The notes: generated by a model from the sequence alone, not told the origin. A DNA stretch of 64,000 bases from Bacillus paramycoides (GCF_001884235.1 NZ_MAOI01000123.1:248001-312000); one strand, 5' to 3'. Shown: positions 25,428-34,690, numbered from the stretch's first letter. Made by a program: numbers and translations.

Positions 25428-25456
25428 AAATCCCACCTAAAATTTCAGGTGGGATT
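25428..25456 (-). terminator. Terminator of YdcF-like gene
   Basis: GAATCCCACCT and AGGTGGGATTT arms (minus strand) lie just after the 25465 stop. The U tract is weak. Confidence 0.65.
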
Positions 25457-25464
25457 CAAGTTGA

Positions 25465-26043
25465 TTATATTCGATTTAATAACCAATATTGTGTGATTGC
25501 TAAATATTCTCTAACGTTCGATTGGATGATAATTGGTTTCGGTGTTTTTGCCGGGAGACCTTCTAATGTTAATCCTTGTTTTTCCGCAATCTTTTTCGCT
25601 CGAAACATATGAAAATCGTTCGTTACAATCATCCCTTTTTTCATATTTTCTGAGATAAGAGGTTTTGAGAATTTAATATTTTCATCCGTACTCGTCGAAC
25701 GGTCTTCCATTATTATTCGGTCTTCTGCAATATTTTGTTTCATTAATCCTTGTTTCATTGCTAAAGCTTCTGAAATATCTTCGCCTTTTCCTCGCCCTCC
25801 AGATACGATAGCAATTGTTTTCTCATGTGATTTTAAATACTCAGCTGCTTTATCGATACGATATTGCAGTGAATAAGACGGTTTCGTTCCATTTACTTTC
25901 GAGCCTAGTACAATCATGTAATCCACTTCATCTGGTGCTTTCATATGACCATGCTTATAAATGTTATATTGTAAAAATCCCACATAAACAGCGCAAATCA
26001 TCAACATAACTAAACTATACTTAATAATTTTTTTCTTTAGCAT
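25465..26043 (-). CDS. YdcF-like (DUF218) protein
   Basis: This 192-residue protein has an N-terminal membrane segment (residues about 8-26, YSLVMLMICAVYVGFLQY) and a DUF218 domain: DYMIVLGSKVNG, YRIDKAAEYLKSH, IAIVSGGRGKGE and EDRSTSTDENI. These are the conserved Rossmann-like motifs of the SanA/YdcF family, which acts at the cell envelope; some members are linked to vancomycin permeability or cell-wall metabolism. It faces the outside of the membrane if the N-in topology holds. The start at 26043 is the only good ATG. It is divergent from the DUF421 gene. Confidence 0.8.
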   Translation of the reverse strand: MLKKKIIKYSLVMLMICAVYVGFLQYNIYKHGHMKAPDEVDYMIVLGSKVNGTKPSYSLQYRIDKAAEYLKSHEKTIAIVSGGRGKGEDISEALAMKQGLMKQNIAEDRIIMEDRSTSTDENIKFSKPLISENMKKGMIVTNDFHMFRAKKIAEKQGLTLEGLPAKTPKPIIIQSNVREYLAITQYWLLNRI

Positions 26044-26201
26044 TCACATATACTCCTATTTTCTCTATTTGTTCATCATAATATCCACTAAGTCGTTTGT
26101 ATACAGATAAATTCCAATTCAGTCTAAATTCCCCTCTAAAAGTAATATTTATCATATCTTTGGGAATAGTAAGTACAACTTCGCACGAAGGAGTGTACAT
26201 A

Positions 26202-26867
26202 TTGCTCGTCTTTTTATGTAATGTATCGTTCTTTTTTATTTTATTTTTAATATCACTTAAGTTATTAGGGAAATCCGCACTAGCACAACTAACTCCTCAT
26301 GATTTTGGCGCAATTATCTTTTTATCTTATTTGGCCTTTCAAGCGATACCAGTCGACGGTGCTTTGCAAGCTTTTTCCGGCATGGTTGCCATTACATGCT
26401 TACATCTACTTCTTACAAAGCTAAGCTTATTAAATAAATTGAATCGCTTCATTCTCGGGCATCCCATTATTTTAATAAAACATGGAGATATTATTTTTGA
26501 AAACCTAAAGAAGAGTAGATATCCAATTGCCGAATTACTATCCAACCTCCGTGTTGCAGGCTATCCGAGTGTTCATGAAATTGAATATGCAATTTTAGAA
26601 GCAAATGGATCTATAAGTATTTTGCCAAAAAGAGAACTCATACCATTGACTCCGAAAGATATGAATATAGATGTTAAGTATTCTGGATTACCAATTGCTC
26701 TTATCGTTGATTCACAAATTCAATACGATAACTTAAAGCTAATCCATAAAAATGTAAAGTGGTTACATGCAGAGTTACAGGCGAAAGGCGTTACAAATAT
26801 TAAAAACGTTGCTTTCGCTTCTGTGCAGGAAACAGATGGATCTTTTGCTATTAGTTTAAAGGAATGA
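26202..26867 (+). CDS. DUF421 (YetF-like) membrane protein
   Basis: This protein has three N-terminal membrane segments followed by a cytoplasmic domain with KSRYPIAELLSNLRVAGYPS and EIEYAILEANGSISILPK, the hallmarks of DUF421/YetF-type proteins found widely in Bacillus and in spore membranes (e.g. YcaP). The start is placed at TTG 26202, where GAAGGAG lies eight bases upstream, giving 221 residues; the frame can extend to 26097 but those residues are not membrane-like. Function is unknown. A bidirectional terminator follows. Confidence 0.8.
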   Translation: MLVFLCNVSFFFILFLISLKLLGKSALAQLTPHDFGAIIFLSYLAFQAIPVDGALQAFSGMVAITCLHLLLTKLSLLNKLNRFILGHPIILIKHGDIIFENLKKSRYPIAELLSNLRVAGYPSVHEIEYAILEANGSISILPKRELIPLTPKDMNIDVKYSGLPIALIVDSQIQYDNLKLIHKNVKWLHAELQAKGVTNIKNVAFASVQETDGSFAISLKE

Positions 26868-26902
26868 AAAAATCCCCTTAATTATTTTCAAGGGGACTTT
26901 TT
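26867..26902. terminator. Bidirectional terminator DUF421/MATE
   Basis: AAAAAATCCCCTT and AAGGGGACTTTTTT arms surround an AT-rich loop between converging genes. Confidence 0.88.
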
Positions 26903-26904
26903 TA

Positions 26905-28260
26905 TTATATTGCTTCTTTCTTTCCCGCCAAGTTTAATGGAACAGGATGTTTCATACGATTCATCGTAAATACAATGATTGCTGTCAATATTTCTGCTAC
27001 TGGCATAACGAGCCAAATTCCATTTACGCCAAATAATTTCGGCATAATCCATAACAGTGGGATAATAAATAGTAAACCACGGCTCAAAATAATAAGAACT
27101 GATTTTGTCGTTTGTCGCACAGATTGGAAATATTCACCATACACAATGTTATAGCCTAAAAATACATATTGGATAAAGAATAAACTTATACCTGTTAACG
27201 TTAACTCCAATAGTTCTGGGGATTGAACATCAAATAAACCAATTATATATTTCCCGAAGAATAAACCAACAACAATTGCTACGCCTCCGAGTACAACTGC
27301 AATTTTCACAGCCAACCGTAATCCTTCACGCAGTCTTTCTGGTAAATTTGCACCATAATGGAAACTAGCAATAGGTTGTAATGCGGCACCAACACCGAAG
27401 AATAATAGTAATGTCATTGCATGAATACTATTGACCATCGCATAAGAAGCGACACCTACTTCTCCTGCATATTGAACAAAAGCAATATTAAAACCAACCG
27501 TTACAATCGCTACTGTAATTTCAGTTGTAAAGCTCGGGAAACCAATCACCATAATTTGTTTAACCGTATCCCATTCAAAATGGAATTTCGTCCACTTTAA
27601 AACACTACTTTTTCTAAAGAAGTGAGTTAATAATACTAGGAAACCAATTGCTGCCGAAAGAATAGTCGCTGATGCAGCACCTGTTACGCCCCATCCAAAG
27701 ATGAAAATAAAGATATAGTCAAAGATAATGTTCAATACAGCTGTTACGACAAGACCTGCCATTGCTAAATTAGGATTTCCATCGTTACGTATAAATGTAC
27801 TTAAAATATTTTCTAAAACATATATCATTCCAAATGTTAATAACACGTGTAAATAGTCTAACGCATATGGTAAAATCACTTCATTTGCACCAAACAGATA
27901 TGCTAAATCTTCTATTCTCCATAAGCAAATAGCCGCTAAAACACCTACGATAATAACTGCCACTGTCATAGATTGAGTAAAAATAGATCTTGCTCTTTCT
28001 AATTTATTTTCACCTAGTGCAATAGAATATAGCGTTGCTCCACCCATTCCAATCCATAATGAGATAGAGAAGAAAATTGAAAACGCTGGAACAGCCACGT
28101 TTACTCCTGCTAAACCGTTCGCTCCAACTCCTCTACTAATCATGACCGCATCAATCATGATATTCACTGACATTAATACCATCCCAAGAACTGCTGGTAT
28201 TAAATACGAAATAAATAAACTTTTTATCGGTTTTTCTCTTAATTTTTCTGTTGCTTCCAT
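26905..28260 (-). CDS. MATE-family multidrug exporter
   Basis: This 451-residue protein has twelve predicted membrane segments in two six-segment halves, with the family features SVNIMIDAVMISRGVGANGL in segment 2 region (shown in part: MIDAVMISRGVG) and QPIASFHYGANLPERL in the second half. It is related to MepA/NorM-like Na+- or H+-coupled exporters. The start is ATG 28260 with AAAGGAG seven to eight bases upstream; the longer frame to 28326 would include the operator DNA. It sits behind a MerR-type promoter and downstream of the matching regulator, so it is likely induced by its substrates. Confidence 0.9.
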   Translation of the reverse strand: MEATEKLREKPIKSLFISYLIPAVLGMVLMSVNIMIDAVMISRGVGANGLAGVNVAVPAFSIFFSISLWIGMGGATLYSIALGENKLERARSIFTQSMTVAVIIVGVLAAICLWRIEDLAYLFGANEVILPYALDYLHVLLTFGMIYVLENILSTFIRNDGNPNLAMAGLVVTAVLNIIFDYIFIFIFGWGVTGAASATILSAAIGFLVLLTHFFRKSSVLKWTKFHFEWDTVKQIMVIGFPSFTTEITVAIVTVGFNIAFVQYAGEVGVASYAMVNSIHAMTLLLFFGVGAALQPIASFHYGANLPERLREGLRLAVKIAVVLGGVAIVVGLFFGKYIIGLFDVQSPELLELTLTGISLFFIQYVFLGYNIVYGEYFQSVRQTTKSVLIILSRGLLFIIPLLWIMPKLFGVNGIWLVMPVAEILTAIIVFTMNRMKHPVPLNLAGKKEAI

Positions 28261-28295
28261 ACTAATATGCTCCTTTTTCTCAACGCTCTGTTCAC

Positions 28296-28326
28296 AGTTT
28301 AAACCTTCAAGTAACTTGAAGGTCAA
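28296..28326 (-). promoter_or_regulatory. MerR-type promoter and dyad for the MATE gene
   Basis: On the minus strand -35 TTGACC (28326-28321), a 19-base spacer and -10 TAAACT (28301-28296). The overlong spacer is filled by the perfect dyad ACCTTCAAG-TTA-CTTGAAGGT (28303-28323). This is the geometry that MerR-family activators untwist. Confidence 0.8.
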
Positions 28327-28350
28327 TAGAGAATTGAAAAATATATAAGC

Positions 28351-29193
28351 TTATTGTTTATTTATTTTTTTAGCAACAGGTATTTGAATTTCCGTTACTT
28401 GCTCCTTCGGATTTTCTGTTACAGACCAATCAATTAACGCAAGCTCAAGCGCATCTCCGCACACTTCGTATCCTTCGTTATCAATGTGCTTTAATAATTC
28501 CGTATACGTTTCATCTGTTTCTTCATATGGTCCATGATGATAAGAACAAGCAAATATCCCTTCTTTTATTTCATCTGAAGTATGTACTTGAAAAGGCATG
28601 TAATCCAATAGAATAAACACACTGTTATATGCTTGAAACTCATTTTGAAGTAATGCTTTTTTTGAAACTGTTACACCGATATCTCCTGAAAATAAACTAT
28701 TATCAATTTGCTTTATATTTTTTTGCAGCGAATGGATATAATACTCAAACATATCATCCGTTGTATTAGGCGCAACTGCAATTGCTGTGATTTTTCGTTT
28801 CGATATCTTTTTATAAATAATTTGATTCGCTTCTGATCTCGTCGCCTTCTTCATTAAATGGATTTTATGTTCCATTTTTGCCAAAGCATACTCGATTTCT
28901 CTTTGCTTTTTCAGCATCATTTCTTGTTGTTTTTCAAGTAAATTCAGCGCATAAGAGGGGTTTCGTTCATCAATATATTTCTTGATTTCCTTTAACGGGA
29001 TATTCAATTGGCGTAAAAATTTAATCGTATCTAATAGTGAAAACTGATCAATTGTGTAATAGCGATAATTGGTTTGAGGGTCAACAGTTGACGGATGAAA
29101 AATACCTTTCTCATCATAATAACGTAATGTAGATTCCGCTATATTATGCATTTTCGCCATTTCTCCAATTGTAAAGCGTTGATTTAATAACAT
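28351..29193 (-). CDS. MerR-family transcriptional activator with GyrI-like effector domain
   Basis: This 280-residue protein has an N-terminal winged-helix MerR domain (residues about 6-75: RFTIGEMAKMHNIAESTLRY, then YDEKGIFHPS), the dimer coiled coil (about 80-125) and a C-terminal domain with KITAIAVAPNTTDDMFEYY and FACSYHHGPYEETDETYTEL, typical of the BmrR/GyrI-like drug-binding domain. Like BmrR, it should bind lipophilic cations and activate the adjacent MATE pump. The start is ATG 29193 with GGAG eight bases before. It ends 24 bases upstream of the MATE promoter. Confidence 0.9.
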   Translation of the reverse strand: MLLNQRFTIGEMAKMHNIAESTLRYYDEKGIFHPSTVDPQTNYRYYTIDQFSLLDTIKFLRQLNIPLKEIKKYIDERNPSYALNLLEKQQEMMLKKQREIEYALAKMEHKIHLMKKATRSEANQIIYKKISKRKITAIAVAPNTTDDMFEYYIHSLQKNIKQIDNSLFSGDIGVTVSKKALLQNEFQAYNSVFILLDYMPFQVHTSDEIKEGIFACSYHHGPYEETDETYTELLKHIDNEGYEVCGDALELALIDWSVTENPKEQVTEIQIPVAKKINKQ

Positions 29194-29461
29194 TTTTCTT
29201 TCTCCATTCATTATATGTAAGCTTTATTACTTCTTATTATATAGCTATATCCCCCGTTTCTAAAACGAATCCTCTCATGAAAACCTACTATTTTTCCGTT
29301 GATTTTTTATAAAATATATTATATATTAATTACAGGTTCAAATTACAAGTTCAAAAGAACCTGTAAAAAGACCCTTTGTTTAATGTAATTTTACATATCA
29401 TCATTAAGCAAATTCCGAGAAATCGTTTAATAAAAATACAAAGTGATAAGGAGAGGATCAG
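29194..29461. other. Divergent gap upstream of gerN-like gene
   Basis: There is no gene. An inverted repeat, TTACAGGTTC...GAACCTGTAA (29330-29368), could be an operator or a leader hairpin; the region otherwise shows only AT-rich promoter-like sequence. Confidence 0.4.
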
Positions 29462-30625
29462 ATGGAATTCGAATTTTTCTTTCAAATCGCACTTATTTTA
29501 TTAAGTACAAAACTTGCTGGCGACCTTAGCGTAAGATTAGGTCAACCTTCTGTACTTGGTAAATTAATTGTCGGTATCGTTATCGGTCCAGCTGTATTAG
29601 GTTGGATTGAGAATTCAGAACTTCTAACACAATTAAGTAACGTCGGGGTTATTCTTTTAATGTTTATGGCTGGACTTGAAACAGACTTAAAAGAATTAAA
29701 TGAAAACCGTAATTCTTCTTTAGCAGTTGCGGTTGGAGGTATCGTTCTTCCATTCGTAGGTGGTTATGTTGCCGGTCTTGTTATGGGAATGGAACAAGGG
29801 AACGCTGTCTTTTTAGGATTACTTCTATGTGCGACAAGTGTTAGTATTTCCGTTCAAACACTTCGCGATTTAGGTAAGATGAAAACACGTGAAAGTACAA
29901 CAATGCTTGGAGCAGCTGTATTTGATGACATTCTTGTTGTTATTTTATTAGCATTTGCAATGAGCTTCTTAGGTACAGATGATGTTAATTTAACAATGAT
30001 TATCTTGAAGAAAGTAGTATTCTTCGCTTCTATTATTTTAATCGGATGGAAAGGTGTTCCAGCGATTATGCGTTGGTTATCACCACTTCGCGTATCTGAG
30101 TCTATCGTAAGTGCAGCACTTATCATCTGTTTCTCATTCGCATATTTCGGCGAACTATTAGGAATTGCTGGTATTATCGGTGCTTTCGCAGCTGGTATCG
30201 CTATTTCTCAAACGAACTACAAACATGAAGTAGAAAAGAAAGTAGAACCAATCGCTTACGCTATGTTCGTACCAGTCTTCTTCGTTAGTATCGGTATGAA
30301 TATTACATTTGACGGTATTGGTGATCAAATTTGGTTCATCTTAGCATTAACAGTAATCGCTGTATTAACGAAACTAATCGGTTGTGGATTCGGTGCACGA
30401 ATGACTGGATTTGATGCAAAGTCTTCTGCAATTATCGGTGCTGGAATGGTTTCTCGTGGTGAAGTTGCTCTTATCATCGCAGGAACAGGACTTTCTTCTG
30501 GTCTATTAGCACAAGACTACTTTACAGCCATCGTTATTGTTGTTATTTTAACTACAATGATTACACCACCAATGTTAAAATACACTTTTGGTGCAAAAGA
30601 TAAAGCAATGAAAGCAAGTAAATAA
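29462..30625 (+). CDS. gerN: Na+/H+-K+ antiporter GerN/GerT-like (CPA2)
   Basis: This 387-residue membrane protein of the CPA2/KefB-NapA type has about twelve to thirteen hydrophobic segments and the conserved ion-binding Asp pair in LGAAVFDDILVV. Residues at the N-terminus (MEFEFFFQIALILLSTKLAG) and the length match what I remember of B. cereus GerN, needed for inosine-triggered spore germination; the homologue GerT is about as long, so the two cannot be separated from sequence memory. An AAGGAGAGG site precedes the ATG. It stands alone and ends at a terminator. Confidence 0.85.
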   Translation: MEFEFFFQIALILLSTKLAGDLSVRLGQPSVLGKLIVGIVIGPAVLGWIENSELLTQLSNVGVILLMFMAGLETDLKELNENRNSSLAVAVGGIVLPFVGGYVAGLVMGMEQGNAVFLGLLLCATSVSISVQTLRDLGKMKTRESTTMLGAAVFDDILVVILLAFAMSFLGTDDVNLTMIILKKVVFFASIILIGWKGVPAIMRWLSPLRVSESIVSAALIICFSFAYFGELLGIAGIIGAFAAGIAISQTNYKHEVEKKVEPIAYAMFVPVFFVSIGMNITFDGIGDQIWFILALTVIAVLTKLIGCGFGARMTGFDAKSSAIIGAGMVSRGEVALIIAGTGLSSGLLAQDYFTAIVIVVILTTMITPPMLKYTFGAKDKAMKASK

Positions 30626-30636
30626 GTTTAATATAA

Positions 30637-30679
30637 TAAAAGGAGATTCCTATCTTATAAAATAGGAATCTCCTTTTTC
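30637..30679. terminator. Bidirectional terminator after gerN-like gene
   Basis: AAAAGGAGATTCCTAT and ATAGGAATCTCCTTTTT arms; shared with the converging small gene at 30689. Confidence 0.88.
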
Positions 30680-30688
30680 ATTTCATCT

Positions 30689-30967
30689 TTAAACAATCGC
30701 ATTCGTTTTTAACCATTTTTCAAAAATAGTTCGTACTTCCTCATCATCGATATCATCACTAAATGAATATACTTTTATACCATAGTCATCTATATATTCA
30801 CCTAGCTTCATTTTCTCCCCCTTTTTATAAAAATCGTCTGCCTCATATTGTGGAATATAAGCATCCCAAATTGGTTCATTTATTCTTTTGTATGCGGTCA
30901 CTTCTAAATCATGCCCATCTTCATAATAGCCAATGTGATAATGTTGGTTAAAATCATACTTATCTAT
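30689..30967 (-). CDS. DUF3986-like small protein, no standard start codon
   Basis: The frame reads IDKYDFNQHYHIGYYEDGHD and on to FEKWLKTNAIV, resembling DUF3986 proteins of the B. cereus group (about 90 residues). A GTG at 30901 would give 70 residues, but 22 upstream codons also look coding and contain no ATG, GTG or TTG. AGGGGGTG lies just ahead of an ATA at 30967, and an in-frame TGA sits at 30985-30983. Either translation starts at ATA, the start codon was lost (e.g. TTG to TTA or ATG to ATA), or the short form is real. Function is unknown. Confidence 0.6.
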   Translation of the reverse strand: MDKYDFNQHYHIGYYEDGHDLEVTAYKRINEPIWDAYIPQYEADDFYKKGEKMKLGEYIDDYGIKVYSFSDDIDDEEVRTIFEKWLKTNAIV

Positions 30968-30997
30968 TAATACACCCCCTAATCAAAATAATAAACA

Positions 30998-31027
30998 AAA
31001 GCGAGCCTTATATTACAGCTCGCTTCT
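30998..31027 (-). terminator. Terminator of aminotransferase gene
   Basis: On the minus strand AAGCGAGCTGTAATATAAGGCTCGCTTTT. Confidence 0.85.
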
Positions 31028-31040
31028 CTCGTCCTAGTTA

Positions 31041-32390
31041 CTAAATACGTTCCATAGCTGTCTTCAACGTTCCAACAACAAAGGCAATTTCTTCACTTGA
31101 AATAATAAGCGGCGGCGCTAATGTTAAGACGTTATTATAACCTGCTGTTGTCATACCGTTTCGTCCGATAATGAGCCCTTTTTCTTTACAAGCATTTACA
31201 ACACTTGCGATTTTGTCGTTATCAATTGGTTCTTTCGTCGCTTTATCATTTACTAGTTCAATTCCAACTAATAGCCCTTTCCCTCTAATATTCCCAACAA
31301 GCGGATGTTCCCCAATTTCTTCTTTTAATTGATCTAATAAAAGTGAACCCATTTGTGCAGAGCGCTCAATTAAATTTTCATTTTCCATAATCTCTAAATT
31401 TTTAAGCGCTAATGCACAAGCAGCTGGATTTCCACCAAATGTATTTATATGTCTGAAGAATTCATATTCTCCCGTTCCTTTAAATGCTTCATAAATTTCT
31501 TTTTTCACAGCTGTTGCTGATAATGGTAAGTACGCGCTCGTAATACCTTTTGCCATTGTAACGATATCCGGCTTAACGTCATAATTCATAAATCCAAATG
31601 CCTTTCCTGTACGGCCGAAACCACAAATAACTTCATCACTAATAAGTAGTGCACCGTGTTTTTGACACGTTTCATGAATCGCTTTCATATAGTCTTGTGG
31701 CGGCATTAAAATACCTCCACCTGTAATAATCGGCTCCATTATAAATCCGGCTATCGTTTCGCTTAATTCCCACGTCATAACACGATCTACTTCTTTCACA
31801 CACTCTACATCATAAATATTTTGCGATTCCATTTCTGGCATACGGTAACAATCCGGAGGCGTTACATGTAAAAATCCTGATGCAAATGGCTCATATTGGT
31901 ATCTGCGCTGCGCTTGTCCAGTCGCCGCCATCGTTGCCATTGTATTTCCGTGATAACCACGATAACGTGACATAAATTTATAACGATGTGGTTCACCTTT
32001 TTGAGCATAATATTGCTTTGCTATTTTAAAAGCCGTTTCATTCGCTTCTGATCCACTATTAGAGAAGAATATAACATACTCTCCACCAAGCCACTCGTTT
32101 AACTTTTCAGCGAGCTTAATTGCTGGTTCATGTGATTGTGACATCGGAAAGTATGACAATGTTTGCAATTGCTTATAAGCTGCCTCTGCGAGCTCTTTTC
32201 GCCCATATCCGCTATTTACACACCAAAGACCACTCATACCATCTAAATATCTTTTTCCTTGTATATCTTCAACCCAGCACCCTTCTGCTTTTGCTCCTAC
32301 CATTGTACTACTCGGGCTAAAGGGACGCATTCCGTGCCAAACATATTGCTCATCTTTTGCTAATAATTCATCTGTTTGTTTTGTTTTCAT
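31041..32390 (-). CDS. Class III PLP aminotransferase (omega-amino acid type)
   Basis: This 449-residue PLP enzyme has SNSGSEANETAFKIA (phosphate-binding), SRYRGYHGNTMATM, DEVICGFGRTGKAFGF (PLP-ring Asp) and the Schiff-base Lys in MAKGITSAYLPLSA. It resembles beta-alanine/omega-amino acid:pyruvate aminotransferases of the B. subtilis YhxA type. The start is taken at ATG 32390 (MKTKQTDELLAKDEQYVW), with GGAAG upstream; the frame can run to 32495 without support. It is probably involved in amine or beta-alanine use. It is not obviously in an operon, although the SSS symporter lies upstream on the same strand. Confidence 0.88.
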   Translation of the reverse strand: MKTKQTDELLAKDEQYVWHGMRPFSPSSTMVGAKAEGCWVEDIQGKRYLDGMSGLWCVNSGYGRKELAEAAYKQLQTLSYFPMSQSHEPAIKLAEKLNEWLGGEYVIFFSNSGSEANETAFKIAKQYYAQKGEPHRYKFMSRYRGYHGNTMATMAATGQAQRRYQYEPFASGFLHVTPPDCYRMPEMESQNIYDVECVKEVDRVMTWELSETIAGFIMEPIITGGGILMPPQDYMKAIHETCQKHGALLISDEVICGFGRTGKAFGFMNYDVKPDIVTMAKGITSAYLPLSATAVKKEIYEAFKGTGEYEFFRHINTFGGNPAACALALKNLEIMENENLIERSAQMGSLLLDQLKEEIGEHPLVGNIRGKGLLVGIELVNDKATKEPIDNDKIASVVNACKEKGLIIGRNGMTTAGYNNVLTLAPPLIISSEEIAFVVGTLKTAMERI

Positions 32391-32539
32391 CCTTTCTTCC
32401 ACCTTCCATAACAACTTATTTTTCACAAAGCTGCGCTGGTCCCATGATGAGTTAAATTTCTCCCTGCCTATTTTCATTCCACAAAACCAAGACAAATCCT
32501 ACCAAAAATAAAGTAATATTTATAAGAAAATGACAAAAG

Positions 32540-32581
32540 AAAAAGGAGCTTTTCTTATAATTCGAAAAGCTCCTCTTTTTT
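32540..32581 (-). terminator. Terminator of symporter gene
   Basis: On the minus strand AAAGAGGAGCTTTTCGAA pairs with TTAAGAAAAGCTCCTTTTT across an AT loop, overlapping the stop region of the SSS gene. Confidence 0.85.
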
Positions 32582-34130
32582 AATGTGTAGATGCATCACT
32601 AATACCATGACCAGTATTAGATTTCACAAGAATTTCATCAAATTTTGCTGCATCTTCTTTCTTACTAGAGAAAATTGTTCCTAAATATGCGGCAAGGAAT
32701 CCAAGCGGAATAGAAATAATTCCAGGTGTCGTATATGGGAATATCGCCTCTCCAACAAAAATAGCTTTCCCTGCTACCGGATTCCAAACGTTTGGACTTA
32801 GCACTACAAGAACAATTGCTGAGATAAGACCAACGACCATGCCACAAATAGCACCCGTTGTATTAAAGCGTTTCCAATATATCGTAAATAATATAACTGG
32901 TAAATTAGCACTCGCTGCAACTGCAAATGCAAGCGATACTAGAAATGCTACGTTCAATGTTTGAGCAAACAAAGCGAGTATAATAGATACTATCGCTACT
33001 CCAATAGACGCATAGCGGGCCATTGACACTTGCTCTTTTTCCGTTGATTTTCCTTTGCGAATAATCTCGTTATAAAAATCATGAGCAAATGCTGAAGCTG
33101 CTGTTAATACAAGACCTGCTACCACAGCTAAAATGGTTGCAAAAGCAATCGCCGATACGAACGCGAATAAGAAATCTCCGCCTAACGCTTTCGCTAACAA
33201 AGGTGCTGCCATATTACCGGCTGGATTTGCTTTAATAATTGCCTCATTTCCTACAAACGCCGCCGCACCAAATCCTAAGAAAATTGTCATAATATAAAAT
33301 GCCCCAATTAACCACGTAGCATATACAACAGATTGACGCGCAGTTTTTGCATCACGTACTGTAAAAAAGCGGACAAGAATATGCGGTAATCCCGCTGTAC
33401 CAAGAACCAGTCCTAAATTTAAAGAAAGTGTATCAAGACCATTTTTATACTTCACTCCCGGATTTAAAAACGAATCTTTTAATGGAGTAGCTGTTTTCAT
33501 TTGAGCGAACATTTCTGTCACACTAAAATTAAATTTTGCAAAAACGATAACAGAAATAATAAAAGTACCAGCCATTAGTAGTAAAGCCTTTACAATTTGC
33601 ACCCAACTTGTAGCCGTCATACCACCAAAAATAACGTATACTGTCATAAGTGTACCAACTATTAATACGGCTGTCGTATATTCAATTCCTAATAATAATT
33701 TAATAAGTGCACCCGCACCAACTAATTGTGCAATCATATAAAAAATTGAAATCGTCATCGTATTTAATGCTGCAATCCCGCGAACCTTCTTTGCATCAAA
33801 ACGCGCCGCAATCATATCAGCTAACGTATACTTCCCTAAATTTCTAAGCGGTTCTGCAACTAGGTACAATACAACTAAGTAAGCAACTAAGAAACCTATA
33901 CTATAAAAGAACCCATCAAATCCTGTTAATGCTATCGCTCCGGCGATGCCAAGAAATGACGCAGCAGACATGTAATCACCGGCGATGGCCAGACCATTTT
34001 GCCAACCAGTTAATCCCCCTCCAGCCGTATAAAATTCACTCGCATTTTTCGTTTTTTTCGATGCGAAATAAGTTATAACGAGTGTACCAAGGACGATAAT
34101 TAAAAATAGTGCAAAAGCAGTTGTATTCAA
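32580..34130 (-). CDS. Sodium/solute symporter (acetate permease ActP-like)
   Basis: This 516-residue SSS-family protein has about thirteen to fourteen membrane segments and the conserved GGLTGWQNGLAIAGDYMSAA at segment 1-2 (shown in part: GDYMSAASFLGIAG) and LGTAGLPHILVRFFTVRDAK. It is similar to YwcA of B. subtilis and ActP, transporting acetate or related monocarboxylates with Na+. The start is TTG 34130, one base-pair step after the stop of the DUF485 gene, with GGAGGGGC upstream. It is translationally coupled to DUF485, the usual partner. Confidence 0.9.
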   Translation of the reverse strand: MNTTAFALFLIIVLGTLVITYFASKKTKNASEFYTAGGGLTGWQNGLAIAGDYMSAASFLGIAGAIALTGFDGFFYSIGFLVAYLVVLYLVAEPLRNLGKYTLADMIAARFDAKKVRGIAALNTMTISIFYMIAQLVGAGALIKLLLGIEYTTAVLIVGTLMTVYVIFGGMTATSWVQIVKALLLMAGTFIISVIVFAKFNFSVTEMFAQMKTATPLKDSFLNPGVKYKNGLDTLSLNLGLVLGTAGLPHILVRFFTVRDAKTARQSVVYATWLIGAFYIMTIFLGFGAAAFVGNEAIIKANPAGNMAAPLLAKALGGDFLFAFVSAIAFATILAVVAGLVLTAASAFAHDFYNEIIRKGKSTEKEQVSMARYASIGVAIVSIILALFAQTLNVAFLVSLAFAVAASANLPVILFTIYWKRFNTTGAICGMVVGLISAIVLVVLSPNVWNPVAGKAIFVGEAIFPYTTPGIISIPLGFLAAYLGTIFSSKKEDAAKFDEILVKSNTGHGISDASTH

Positions 34131-34132
34131 AT

Positions 34133-34474
34133 TCAGCCCCTCCCTTTTTGCATATCTTGCAGAATTTTTTGCGAGATTTCATCAAAGGATTCTGCTTTTT
34201 TGCTATAAATCATACATAATGTCCATGTCATTATAAATTGCGCAACAGCAAATACCCACGCCCAAGTAATATCACCAAATGCCGGTGTATTGAGCACCTT
34301 TGAATACGATGTTAAAATAGGTAGTGCAATAAAAAAACTTAAAAAGAAAATACTCATTGGAACGATAAACTTCTTTTTCCTATTTAATAACAATTGAAAT
34401 TCTTCTGACTGAACAACCTCTGTATAATTCACCTCATTTTGCAACTTACGTGCTGACGTATCATCTCGTTTCAT
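34133..34474 (-). CDS. DUF485 membrane partner of the SSS symporter
   Basis: This 113-residue protein has two membrane segments (about 38-60 and 70-92). The DUF485 family (YwcB/YjcH) is nearly always encoded immediately before ActP-type symporters, and here the symporter begins two bases after its stop. It probably assists assembly or regulation of the carrier; mechanism is unknown to me. AGGGGATCGG precedes the ATG. The gap upstream (34475-34702) contains its promoter and a possible decayed repeat (ATAAGGTGAAACCTAAATCA at 34650-34670). Confidence 0.88.
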   Translation of the reverse strand: MKRDDTSARKLQNEVNYTEVVQSEEFQLLLNRKKKFIVPMSIFFLSFFIALPILTSYSKVLNTPAFGDITWAWVFAVAQFIMTWTLCMIYSKKAESFDEISQKILQDMQKGRG

Positions 34475-34690
34475 TCTCCGATCCCCTCTCTTACTTGAAA
34501 TACAATTCCCCCTTGTATACCTAAAGACTAAATTTTATAAATATTCAGAAACTTATATTTATTTTAGACAATCCTTACGTTCCTGCAAAGATTTTTCGAT
34601 AGACATTTTTCGTCATTTCTCCCTAAATTTTTAATATACTTTTTCAAAATAAGGTGAAACCTAAATCAATCTTTTCCCTCATTAAGACGC

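Noticed and set aside
32391-32500. Possible T-box leader before the aminotransferase (CATGGGACCAGCGC looks vaguely like the antiterminator box)
   Set aside because: The conserved TGGNACCGCG core and stem I specifier loop are missing, and there is no terminator/antiterminator pair.
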